Position numbers and translations under genes: made by a program
Origin: Archangium violaceum
Lineage (GTDB): Bacteria > Myxococcota > Myxococcia > Myxococcales > Myxococcaceae
NCBI RefSeq assembly: GCF_016887565.1
Contig: NZ_CP069396.1
Coordinates: forward strand, 1,887,001 to 1,951,000
Reading direction: 5' to 3'
DNA: 64,000 nt
The notes under the pieces: model-generated
The model's database searches: none
The model's input: only the letters and a program-made list of their open reading frames with translations
What the model was told of the DNA's origin: nothing
Shown: positions 25,244 through 34,016 of the stretch, piece after piece
Layout of the letters: each line of letters opens with the position of its first letter
How positions within the stretch are numbered: the stretch's first letter is position 1

Positions 25244-28015
25244 TCAAGGGGCCCAGGGGGCCGCGACGTTCCAGCTCGCGTCCGCGTTGTAGCTGGCGGG
25301 CGAGTCCCAGGTGGACCCGAACCCCGAGGCGATCCACAGCTCGGAGGCGGCGTGGCGGATGTAGCGCTCGGGGAAGTTGTAGGACTGGAACGAGACACCG
25401 GTGCCGGACAGACCCGGTTGGGCACAGAAGGTGGCGTCCTGGTCGAAGATGGTCGTCCCGTCGCGAGCGTCCTTGCGGATGCGGCTGTTGGAGTGCCGCA
25501 GGTACTGGCCGGGGTAGTTGCGCGACTCGAAGGAGTAGCAGCTGGACTCGGCCAGGCCGGCCACCAGCTTGAAGGTCGCGTCCTGCTTGAGCGTGGTGGT
25601 GCTGGCGCCGTCCACCACCTCGGTGAAGCCCAGGCTGTCGATGTGGCGCACGTAGCGGTTGGTGTAGTTGGGCGTCGTCACCTGGAGGGACTGGTACGCG
25701 CCCATGGGGACGCTCGCCTCGCTCCACCACGTGGGGGGAGAGATGCCCCAGGTCGCGTCCTGGCGGAAGCCCGTGGTGTTCTCGAGGGCATCCACCCAGA
25801 CCTCGCCGTTGCGGTGACGCACATAGGCGCCGGGCTTGTTCTTGGCCTCCAGCGACACGCCCGACGAGGAGCCGTTGAGCGCCGCGCGGGCGCAGAAGGT
25901 GGCGTCCTGGTCGAAGAGCGCCGAGCCATCCCGCGCATCCCGGCGGATGCGGCTGTTGAAGTGCCGCAGGTAGCTGCCGGGGAAGTTGCGCGACTCGAAG
26001 GAGTAGCAGGCGGCGTCCGCCAGACCGGCCACGACCTTGAAGGTGGCGTCCTGCTTGAGCGTGCCGGTGCTGTTCTTGTCCACCACCTCGGTGGAGCCCA
26101 GGCTCTCGAAGTGGCGCAGGTAGCGGTTGGTGTAGCCCGGCGTCGTCACCTGCAGGGAGCGGTACTGTCCCAGCTGCACGAGCCCCAGGTTGTTGAGCTG
26201 GCGCGAGGCGTTGATCAGGTTGGTGTGAGCGGTGCGCACCTGGTTGGCATCCACCTTGAGGATGGCGCGATCGTAGGTGAAGAGACCATTCACCTCGCCC
26301 TCCACGTCTGTGATCTCCGTGTAGACGGCCGCGCTCAGGCCCGGCCTGTTCATCACGCGCTGGATGGAGTTGATGAGGCCCACGTAGCGGGAGGTGAGCG
26401 TCGCGCTGTCGGGGACCAGCTCGTAATAGAAGAACTTGCCATTGGGGCTCCAGTCGTGGCCGTTGACCATCAGGCCCAGGCCGCCGAACTCACCCACCAC
26501 CGCGGCGCGCAGGCCGGAGGGACGAGAAGAACCCGGGCCCACGTAGACGTGCCAGTCGGCCAGGTCGCCGTTGCCACCATCCACGGCGCCGCAGCAGTTG
26601 ATGCCGCTCATGTTGTCCACCAGGCGGGAGGGGTCCCAGCTCTTCACCAGGTCCGCCAGCCGGGCCTGGTCGTACTGGCCCCAGCCCTCGTTCTGCACCA
26701 CCCAGGTGATGATGGAGGTGGAGCTGCGGTGCTCGTCGATCATCTCGCGCAGCTCGAGCTCGAACTGGGTGCGCGCCGCGGCGTCGGGCGTCTTGCCGGA
26801 ATCCATCAAGGGCATGTCCTGCCACACGAGGATGCCCAGCTTGTCGGCCCAGTAGAACCAGCGCTGGGGCTCGACCTTGATGTGCTTGCGGATGAGGTTG
26901 TAGCCCAGGTCCTTGTGCTTCTGGATGTCGAACTTGAGCGCCTCGTCGGTGGGCGCGGTGTAGATGCCATCGGGCCAGTAGCCCTGGTCCAGGGTTCCGA
27001 TCTGGAAGACGAACTGGCCATTGAGCACCGGGCGCACCACACCGCCCACGAGCTTGAGGGCGATGGAGCGCATGCCGAAGTAGCTCGTCACCTGGTCGAC
27101 GACGGTGGAGCCGCTCTTGAGGGAGACGCGCAGGTCATAGAGGAAGGGGCTCTCGGGAGACCACGTCTTGGGATTGGGCACGGGGATGCGGAGTTCGGCG
27201 TCCACGCTGCCCGTCGCGCTGCCCACCTGGGTGGTGCCATCGAAGGCCACGGCCTCGACCGTCTGGCCGGAGAGGCCCGCGCCGCGCACCGTGAGGCGAA
27301 GGGCGGAGCCGGCCAGGTCCGGGGTCATGTCCAGCCGGGTGATGCGAGCCGCGGGCGTGGGCTCCAGCCACACCGTCTGCCAGATGCCCGAGGCGGCCGT
27401 GTACTCGATGCCCTGCGGATTGTTGGTCTGCTTGCCCACGGGCTGGGTGCCCGCGTCGGTGGGGTCATAGACGCCGACGATGATCTCGTTGGCGCCGCCG
27501 GTGACGTAGCTGGTGATGTCGAAGCTGAAGGAGTCGTAGCCGCCCCGGTGCGAGCCCACCAGCTGGCGGTTGACGTAGACGGTGGCCTCCCAGTCCACGG
27601 CGCCGAAGTTGAGCTGGACGCGGCGGCCGCTCCAGGCCGCGGGGACGGTGAAGGTGCGGCGGTACCACATCCGGTCCTGGTGACGTTGGATGCCGGAGAG
27701 CGCTGACTCGATGGGGAAGGGAACGAGGACACTCTCGGCGAGGTTCTGCCCGAAGGGAGGCGTCTGCCCCGCGGTGGCGTTGCCGAACTGCCACTCACCA
27801 TTGAGGTTGAGCCAGTCGGAGCGGACCATCTGGGGCCGGGGGTACTCCGGCAGGGCGTTGGTGGTGGAGACCTGGGAGGTCCACTGGGTGGCCAGGGGCG
27901 GAGTCTTGGGGGCCCAGGCGGCCTGAGCGCCTTGGAGTGAGAGCAGGTAGCAGAGCAGGGGCATCAGCCGGAGGGCGACGCCGCCAGCACGGGTGAGTCG
28001 GGGGGATCGTGACAT
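25244..28015 (-). CDS. GH2 glycosidase with C-terminal AbfB (CBM42) repeats, copy A
   Basis: The 923-residue product has a Sec signal (about 1-32), an N-terminal jelly roll (VRSDWLNLNGEWQFGNA), an Ig-like middle, a TIM barrel with acid/base Glu 443 in QNEGWGQYD and probable nucleophile Glu 509 in GEFGG, then YTEITDVEGEVNG. Residues about 615-920 form two AbfB domains (TNRYLRHFESLG, QDATFKVVAGLA, SFESRNFPGSYLRH repeated). CBM42 modules bind arabinofuranose side chains. The hydrolase specificity (beta-galactosidase, glucuronidase or arabinosidase type) cannot be fixed. Nearly identical to the next gene upstream; GGAGA precedes the ATG. Confidence 0.9.
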   Translation of the reverse strand: MSRSPRLTRAGGVALRLMPLLCYLLSLQGAQAAWAPKTPPLATQWTSQVSTTNALPEYPRPQMVRSDWLNLNGEWQFGNATAGQTPPFGQNLAESVLVPFPIESALSGIQRHQDRMWYRRTFTVPAAWSGRRVQLNFGAVDWEATVYVNRQLVGSHRGGYDSFSFDITSYVTGGANEIIVGVYDPTDAGTQPVGKQTNNPQGIEYTAASGIWQTVWLEPTPAARITRLDMTPDLAGSALRLTVRGAGLSGQTVEAVAFDGTTQVGSATGSVDAELRIPVPNPKTWSPESPFLYDLRVSLKSGSTVVDQVTSYFGMRSIALKLVGGVVRPVLNGQFVFQIGTLDQGYWPDGIYTAPTDEALKFDIQKHKDLGYNLIRKHIKVEPQRWFYWADKLGILVWQDMPLMDSGKTPDAAARTQFELELREMIDEHRSSTSIITWVVQNEGWGQYDQARLADLVKSWDPSRLVDNMSGINCCGAVDGGNGDLADWHVYVGPGSSRPSGLRAAVVGEFGGLGLMVNGHDWSPNGKFFYYELVPDSATLTSRYVGLINSIQRVMNRPGLSAAVYTEITDVEGEVNGLFTYDRAILKVDANQVRTAHTNLINASRQLNNLGLVQLGQYRSLQVTTPGYTNRYLRHFESLGSTEVVDKNSTGTLKQDATFKVVAGLADAACYSFESRNFPGSYLRHFNSRIRRDARDGSALFDQDATFCARAALNGSSSGVSLEAKNKPGAYVRHRNGEVWVDALENTTGFRQDATWGISPPTWWSEASVPMGAYQSLQVTTPNYTNRYVRHIDSLGFTEVVDGASTTTLKQDATFKLVAGLAESSCYSFESRNYPGQYLRHSNSRIRKDARDGTTIFDQDATFCAQPGLSGTGVSFQSYNFPERYIRHAASELWIASGFGSTWDSPASYNADASWNVAAPWAP

Positions 28016-28080
28016 GATTTTCTCCGCGGGCTGGACTGAGGAGGCGGGTGCCGCCCGGATCGGGTCAAGGTCTTGAAAGC

Positions 28081-28118
28081 GAAAAGCCCGGTCCTCGCGT
28101 GGGAGGACCGGGCTTTTC
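28081..28118. terminator. perfect bidirectional terminator between the GH2 copies
   Basis: GAAAAGCCCGGTCCTC and GAGGACCGGGCTTTTC form a 16-bp perfect stem with a 6-base loop. The A and T runs at its ends act as a U-tract in either direction. It lies 21 bases past the stop of GH2 copy B, so copy A most likely has its own promoter in the remaining 65 bases or is expressed by read-through. Confidence 0.92.
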
Positions 28119-28138
28119 AGACGAGCGTGTGAGTCAGA

Positions 28139-30904
28139 CTAGGGAGCCCAGGGGGCCACGATGTTCCAGCTCGAGTCCGCGTTCAGGCCGTTGGCCGAGT
28201 CCCAGTCCTTCCCGAATCCCGACGCCGTCCACACCTCGGCGGCGTAGTGACGGATGTAGCGTCCGGGGTAGTTGAAGGACTCGAACGAGACACCGGTGCC
28301 GGACAGACCCGGCTGGGCACAGAAGGTGGCGTCCTGGTCGAAGAGCGCCGTGCCGTCGCGAGCGTCCTTGCGGATGCGGCTGCCGGCGTGCCGCAGGTAC
28401 TGGCCGGGGTAGTTGCGCGACTCGAAGGAGTAGCAGCTGGACTCGGCCAGGCCGGCCACCAGCTTGAAGGTCGCGTCCTGCTTGAGCGTGGCGGTGCTGG
28501 CGCCGTCCACCACCTCGGTGAAGCCCAGGCTGTCGCTGTGGCGCAGGTAGCGGTTGGTGTAGTTGGGCGTCGTCACCTGGAAGGACTGGAACGAGCCCAC
28601 GGGGACGTTCGCGTTGCTCTTCCACCAGGGGTCCGCCACGGCCCACGTCGCGTCCTGGCGGAAGCTCGTGGTGTTCTCGAGGGCATCCACCCAGACCTCG
28701 CCGTTGCGGTGGCGCAGATAGAAGCCGGGCTTGTTCTTGGACTCCAGCGACACGTAGAGCGAGGAGCCGTCGAGCGCCGCGCGGGCGCAGAAGGTGGCGT
28801 CCTGGTCGAAGAGCGCCGAGCCATCCCGGGCGTCCCGGCGGATGCGGCTGGCGGAGTGGCGCAGGTAGCTGCCGGGGAAGTTGCGCGACTCGAAGGAGTA
28901 GCAGGCGGCGTCCGCCAGACCGGCCACGACCTTGAAGGTGGCGTCCTGCTTGAGCGTGCCGGTGCTGGCGCTGCTCACCACCTCGGTGTAGCCCAGGCTC
29001 TCGAAGTGACGGACATACCGGTTGGTGTAGCCCGGCGTCGTCACCTGCAGGGCGCGGTACTGGCCCACGGGCAGCGGCCCCTGGTTGTTGAGGAGGCGCG
29101 AGGCGTTGATCAGGTTGGTGTGAGCGGTGCGCACCTGGTTGGCGTCCACCTTGAGGACGGCGCGGTCGTAGGTGAACATTCCATTCACCTCGTTCTCCAC
29201 GTCTGTGATCTCCGTGTAGACGGCCGCGCTCAGGCCCGGCTTGTTCATCAGGGCCTGGACTCCTTGGATGAGGCCGACGTAGCGGGAGGTGAGCGCCGCG
29301 CCATCGGCGACCATCTCGTAGCCGAAGCCATTGCCGGGGCTCCACTCGTGACCGGGGACGCGCAGGCCCAGACCGCCGAACTCACCCAGCACCGCGGCGC
29401 GCTTCGCCGAAGGGGAGGGGGATGCCGGGCCCACGTAGACGTGCCAGTCGGCCAGGTCGCCGTTGCCACCGTCCACGGCGCCGCAGCAGTTGATGCCGCT
29501 CATGTTGTTCACCAGGCGGGAGGGGTCCCAGCTCTTCACCAGGTCCGCCAGCCGGGCCTGGTCGTACTGGCCCCAGCCCTCGTTCTGCACCACCCAGGTG
29601 ATGATGGAGGGGGAGCTGCGGTGCTCGTCGATCATCTCGCGCAGCTCGAGCTCGAACTGGGTGCGCGCGGCGGCGTCGGGCGTCCGGAGGTCCATCAAGG
29701 GCATGTCCTGCCAGACGATCAGACCCAGCTTGTCGGCCCAGTAGTACCAGCGCTGGGGCTCGACCTTGATGTGCTTGCGGATGAAGTTGTAGCCCAGGTC
29801 CTTGTGCTTCTGGATGTCGAACTTGAGCGCTTCGTCGGTGGGCGCGGTGAAGATGCCATCCGGCCAGTAGCCCTGGTCCAGGGTGCCCATCTGGAAGACG
29901 AACTGGCCATTGAGCACCGGGCGCAGGTAGCCGCCCACGAGCTTGAGGGCGATGGAGCGCATGCCGAAGTAGCTCGTCACCTGGTCGACGACGGTGGAGC
30001 CGCTCTTGAGGGAGACGCGCAGGTCGTAGAGGAAGGGGCTCTCGGGAGACCACTTCTTGGGGTTGGGCACGGGGATGCGGATCTCAGCGCCCACGCTGCC
30101 GGTGGCGATGCCCACCTGGGTGGCGCCATCGAAGGCCACGGCCTCGACAGTCTGGCCCGCCACGCCAGCGCCCTGGACGATCAGGCGAAGCGCGGAGCCA
30201 GTCAGGTCCGGGGTCATGTCCAGCCGGGTGATGCGAGCGGAGGGCGTGGGCTCCAGCCACACCGTCTGCCAGATGCCCGAGGCGGCCGTATAGAAGATGC
30301 CGCTCGGGTTGTTGCGCTGCTTGCCCACGGGCTGTCCGCCCGTCTCGGTGGGGTCATACACACCGACGATGATCTCGTTGGTGCCGCCGTTGAGGTTGCC
30401 GGTGATGTCGAAGCTGAAGGAGTCGAAGCCGCCACGGTGCGAGCCCACCAGCTGGCGGTTGACGTAGACGGTGGCCTCCCAGTCCACGGCGCCGAAGTTG
30501 AGCTGGACGCGGCGCCCGCTCCAGGCCGCCGGAACGGTGAAGGTGCGGCGGTACCACATCCGGTCCTGGTGCCGCTTGATGCCGGAGATGCCGGACTCGA
30601 TGGGGAAGGGGACGAGGATGCTCTCGGCGAGGTTCTGCCCGAAGGGAGGCGTCTGGCCGGCGGTGGCGTTGCCGAACTGCCACTCACCATTGAGGTTGAG
30701 CCAGTCGGAACGGACCATCTGCGGACGGGGATATTCCGGCAGGGCGTTGGTGGTGGAGACCTGGGAGGTCCACGGAGTGGAGAGGGGAGGGGGCTTGGGC
30801 GCCCAGGCGGCCTGAGCGCCTTGGAGCGAGAGCAGGCCACAGAACAGGGACAGCAGTCGCACAGCGACGCCGCCAGGACGTGTGAGTCGGGGGGGGGGTG
30901 TCAT
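28139..30904 (-). CDS. GH2 glycosidase with C-terminal AbfB (CBM42) repeats, copy B
   Basis: The 921-residue paralogue of copy A has the same domain order: Sec signal, jelly roll, TIM barrel with QNEGWGQYD and GEFGG, YTEITDVENEVNG, two AbfB domains. Long stretches are identical; differences cluster near residue 405, near 495-530, and in the loops of the AbfB repeats, which may alter substrate fit. AGAGGA precedes the ATG. The upstream leader (GATCGGGTCAAG and flanks) is also shared with copy A, so the duplicated unit includes about 60 bases of 5' flank. It follows the GxGYxYP gene by 67 bp. Confidence 0.9.
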   Translation of the reverse strand: MTPPPRLTRPGGVAVRLLSLFCGLLSLQGAQAAWAPKPPPLSTPWTSQVSTTNALPEYPRPQMVRSDWLNLNGEWQFGNATAGQTPPFGQNLAESILVPFPIESGISGIKRHQDRMWYRRTFTVPAAWSGRRVQLNFGAVDWEATVYVNRQLVGSHRGGFDSFSFDITGNLNGGTNEIIVGVYDPTETGGQPVGKQRNNPSGIFYTAASGIWQTVWLEPTPSARITRLDMTPDLTGSALRLIVQGAGVAGQTVEAVAFDGATQVGIATGSVGAEIRIPVPNPKKWSPESPFLYDLRVSLKSGSTVVDQVTSYFGMRSIALKLVGGYLRPVLNGQFVFQMGTLDQGYWPDGIFTAPTDEALKFDIQKHKDLGYNFIRKHIKVEPQRWYYWADKLGLIVWQDMPLMDLRTPDAAARTQFELELREMIDEHRSSPSIITWVVQNEGWGQYDQARLADLVKSWDPSRLVNNMSGINCCGAVDGGNGDLADWHVYVGPASPSPSAKRAAVLGEFGGLGLRVPGHEWSPGNGFGYEMVADGAALTSRYVGLIQGVQALMNKPGLSAAVYTEITDVENEVNGMFTYDRAVLKVDANQVRTAHTNLINASRLLNNQGPLPVGQYRALQVTTPGYTNRYVRHFESLGYTEVVSSASTGTLKQDATFKVVAGLADAACYSFESRNFPGSYLRHSASRIRRDARDGSALFDQDATFCARAALDGSSLYVSLESKNKPGFYLRHRNGEVWVDALENTTSFRQDATWAVADPWWKSNANVPVGSFQSFQVTTPNYTNRYLRHSDSLGFTEVVDGASTATLKQDATFKLVAGLAESSCYSFESRNYPGQYLRHAGSRIRKDARDGTALFDQDATFCAQPGLSGTGVSFESFNYPGRYIRHYAAEVWTASGFGKDWDSANGLNADSSWNIVAPWAP

Positions 30905-30971
30905 GATTTCCTCTGCGGATTGACAGGAGGAGGCGAGTGCCGCCTGGATCGGGTCAAGATCCTTTCCGCGC

Positions 30972-33815
30972 TCAGTGGATGGTGACCTTGTCGACGGTGA
31001 TCGTCGCGGTCTTGTTGAAGTAGACCCGGTACTCCAGGGGATGGTTGAGCGCCGTCTGATTGAAGGACAGGCTGAAGTCCTGGTATTGATTGGCGGCGGT
31101 GAATTGTTGTGAGGCCACGTCCATGCTCGCGAGACCGAGTCCCGTGGTGCCGTCCCTCACATCGATTCCCACGATGGGTTGAGCGCCAAGGGAATTGTTG
31201 TCGGTCTTCAGCCGGAAGGTGACCTTGCGGGTGCCGACGGGCACGTTGGCGTCATAGGGGCCGTAGACCATATGACCGGCCGCGTCGAGGGAGGGCGAAG
31301 CCTGCCAGCCGTCCCCGCTCGAGCGTCCGGTGCCATGCGCCAGCACGGCTCCTTCCGCTTCGTATTGACCGAGGCGGGTCGTCGTCGTGACCTTGTCGAT
31401 GTTGATCGACGCCTTGTCCTTGTAGTTGGCCCTGAACTCGAGCTGGTGCCCGGCGACGTTGTTGTAGGTCAGGCTGAAGTCCTGGTACACGCCATTGGCC
31501 TTGAACTGATTGCGGTAGACGTCGAACGTGGTCAACACGGCCCCGCTGGTGGCGTCCCTGACATCGAGCGTCACGACGTTGTCGTTGTTGCCGGTGATGA
31601 CGTCGATCTTCATCTTGAACGTCGTGGTCAGCTGACCGGCGGGGAACGTGGTGACATACGGGCCATAGAGCATCATTCCCGGGCCGTCGTCCGTGACGTT
31701 CGCCGTCCAGCCGTTGTCGAAGGAACGGCCGACCGCGTGCGAGAACGGCGAGGAGGCATAGCTCTGGTTCTCCGCCTCGTACGTCTTCACGATGGTCGAG
31801 GTGTCGGTGGGCAGGTTGTAGTACTCCCGCATCAGCTGGAAGTAGTTGTCCGGCCTCACGAAGACGATGTTGGTGTTGCTCTTGTAGCTGTTCACCACGT
31901 TGACGAAGCTCTGGTAGGTGTTGCCCTCCCAGGGGTTGGCCTGGATGCTGACGAACCGGGGAGACGTGCCGTTCCAGCCGGAGATGGCCTTGTTGATCTC
32001 CGAGATCATGGAGCTCTCCGTCGGGCAGTACGTGGCATTGAGCCCCTGGCTCGGCAGGACATTGTTGTACACCGTGATGCCGCCGCCCGCGTTCTGGGCC
32101 GTCAATCCCAGCAGGGACGGCGCCTTGTACGCGAAGCTGTTTCCCACGTTGGTATTCGTGCCGCCGTTGATCGTGTTCCACACGGTGAGGACCTTCAACC
32201 CCGAGCGGTTCATGTAGTCATCGGTCAGCGCCACGTAATCGTCCAGATAGGTCTGGTTCCCCCAGTAATTGGGATAGGTGTAGCCGATTCCCGTCGGGCC
32301 AGAGATGAGGTTGTCGTTGGGCGTGGACGTGGCGTACAGGTAGTTCAACAGGCCGGGCATGGCGTCCAGCATGGCCGGAGAGATGGTCCATCCCAGCGGA
32401 ACCTGCCCTCGGCTGGGGCTGTCCCAGAGCTTCTTGAAGTGATGCTCCAGGTACTGCATGTTGTCCCCATCGCTCAGGATGAGAGCGATGTAGATTTTAT
32501 TGCTCAGCGTGGGCTTGTTGGGGACGGGTTTGACGTTCACGGCCCTGGACATCCCGCTGAACACCGTCAGGTTCGAGGAGAAGTCGCTGGCGATGGTGGA
32601 CACGCCGTATTCGGAGACCCGCTGGATGCCCGCGGCCTCGTCCGGCCACCAGCCCATGTAGATGCCGCTCCCGTAGGGCATGCCCGCCAGGAACTTCCTC
32701 AGCAGCGTGTCCTCCGCGGCGATCTTCGGATCGAGCCACACGACGGCCGCCTGGGTCGCCGCGGCGTATTCCCGCAGGTTGCCTTTGATGTCCGGAGTGA
32801 GCCCGACGATCATCTTGTGGGTCACTTGAGACCAGTAATAGTCATACAAGTACTGGTAGACCTGGGTCTTCGACGTGAAGGAGCCACGCAGGTCCTGCAG
32901 GATGGGGAGGTAGTACGGTGCGGCGGTCAGCCTGGCCACGAGGTTGGGGGGCGCGACGAGGCCATTCCTCAGGCTCGCGATCGTCGTGGCCAGATTCAGC
33001 GTATCGGGCACCGCGGTGTCATAGATGACGATGCCCGTGATCTCGTTCTTGTATTTGGTCAGGAGGCTCCACTTGTCGGAGACCTCCGTGTACTGGAGCC
33101 CCAGGGAATTCAGCCAGTTGAGCTTGCCCTCGTTCCCGCGCACCGTGTCGTCGTAGCTGTAGATGCGGGGTTGGGTCCTATTGACGAGCCCTTTCAAGGT
33201 CGCGAAGAGCACCGTCTCGTCGTGCTTGAGCTGATTCGGAGCGCCTACGGCGTCGACCTTGATATAGGCGGCCCCGTACCAGAACACCCGGAACTCGATT
33301 CCATGCCCGGTCGTCGGGTTGTTGAACGGGAGCTGGAATCTCTGGACGGAGCCCACCTTCGTGAAGTCCATCCGGTAGATGTCGCGTTTGGCCAGGACGG
33401 CTCCCGTCGTGTTGTCCCGGACGTCGACGGTCACCACGATGGCGTTGTTGGCCGTGTTGTTGTCGATGGTCAGATCGAAGAAGGCCGTGTTGTTCCCGGC
33501 GGGAATGTCGGTGGCATAGGGGCCGTAGATCATGAACTGGTTGGGCGCGTCGATCGACACCTGCGCCAGCCAGCCGTTGCCGTCCAGATGCCCGGTGCTG
33601 TGTCTCAGCTGCGGCCCTTCACCTTCGTACCGGAACTCGCTGGTCGTCACATCCACCAGGTCCAGCGTCGCCGCGGGTGCGGAGAAGGAGGGGAGCACCT
33701 GCCGCGCGGGCCAGGTGAGCCCGGTCGCCGAAGCCTCCCCAGGAGAGAACATCCCCGCCGCCGTGAGAGTCGCGGCACATGCGAAACCCAGATGCTTCCA
33801 CCGAATGCATTTCAT
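30972..33815 (-). CDS. GxGYxYP-family putative glycoside hydrolase with carbohydrate-binding modules
   Basis: The 947-residue secreted protein has a signal peptide (about 1-30). The core (about 205-690) carries the family signature GIGYTYPNYW and a SDGDNMQ segment. Three beta-sandwich modules flank it: one before the core (about 60-190) and two after (about 700-825 and 830-945). All have the pattern YEAE/H-x-GR-x-xDGWxA, IYGPYxxxxPAG, VDVRDxTTGxVL and F-x-DFSLxFN, typical of CBM-like galactose-binding folds. GxGYxYP proteins sit in polysaccharide-utilisation loci; their reaction is not established to my knowledge. It lies at the head of the GH2 gene pair. Confidence 0.85.
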   Translation of the reverse strand: MKCIRWKHLGFACAATLTAAGMFSPGEASATGLTWPARQVLPSFSAPAATLDLVDVTTSEFRYEGEGPQLRHSTGHLDGNGWLAQVSIDAPNQFMIYGPYATDIPAGNNTAFFDLTIDNNTANNAIVVTVDVRDNTTGAVLAKRDIYRMDFTKVGSVQRFQLPFNNPTTGHGIEFRVFWYGAAYIKVDAVGAPNQLKHDETVLFATLKGLVNRTQPRIYSYDDTVRGNEGKLNWLNSLGLQYTEVSDKWSLLTKYKNEITGIVIYDTAVPDTLNLATTIASLRNGLVAPPNLVARLTAAPYYLPILQDLRGSFTSKTQVYQYLYDYYWSQVTHKMIVGLTPDIKGNLREYAAATQAAVVWLDPKIAAEDTLLRKFLAGMPYGSGIYMGWWPDEAAGIQRVSEYGVSTIASDFSSNLTVFSGMSRAVNVKPVPNKPTLSNKIYIALILSDGDNMQYLEHHFKKLWDSPSRGQVPLGWTISPAMLDAMPGLLNYLYATSTPNDNLISGPTGIGYTYPNYWGNQTYLDDYVALTDDYMNRSGLKVLTVWNTINGGTNTNVGNSFAYKAPSLLGLTAQNAGGGITVYNNVLPSQGLNATYCPTESSMISEINKAISGWNGTSPRFVSIQANPWEGNTYQSFVNVVNSYKSNTNIVFVRPDNYFQLMREYYNLPTDTSTIVKTYEAENQSYASSPFSHAVGRSFDNGWTANVTDDGPGMMLYGPYVTTFPAGQLTTTFKMKIDVITGNNDNVVTLDVRDATSGAVLTTFDVYRNQFKANGVYQDFSLTYNNVAGHQLEFRANYKDKASINIDKVTTTTRLGQYEAEGAVLAHGTGRSSGDGWQASPSLDAAGHMVYGPYDANVPVGTRKVTFRLKTDNNSLGAQPIVGIDVRDGTTGLGLASMDVASQQFTAANQYQDFSLSFNQTALNHPLEYRVYFNKTATITVDKVTIH

Positions 33816-34016
33816 GAAGAACTGCCCCCTGAAATGCCTGCGGTGTATCCCATGAGCAGGGATTCAACAAGTAATATGAGAAAAACAGGTATACGCTGAC
33901 TTCCAGATCGGCCGGTGATTGTTCTCCTACACACGGTGGATGGGTGTGGGCCCCCCCTCCCACGTATCCGTTGACCCGAATTCAGGCCTCGCGAACTCTC
34001 TGTTCGCTCGGCCCTC

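Noticed and set aside
25190-33899. Very long open frames on the + strand opposite the GH2 and GxGYxYP genes (up to about 900 codons)
   Set aside because: They are antisense shadows of high-GC genes: composition is His/Arg/Val/Gly-rich without motifs, while the minus strand encodes clear domains, signal peptides and ribosome sites.
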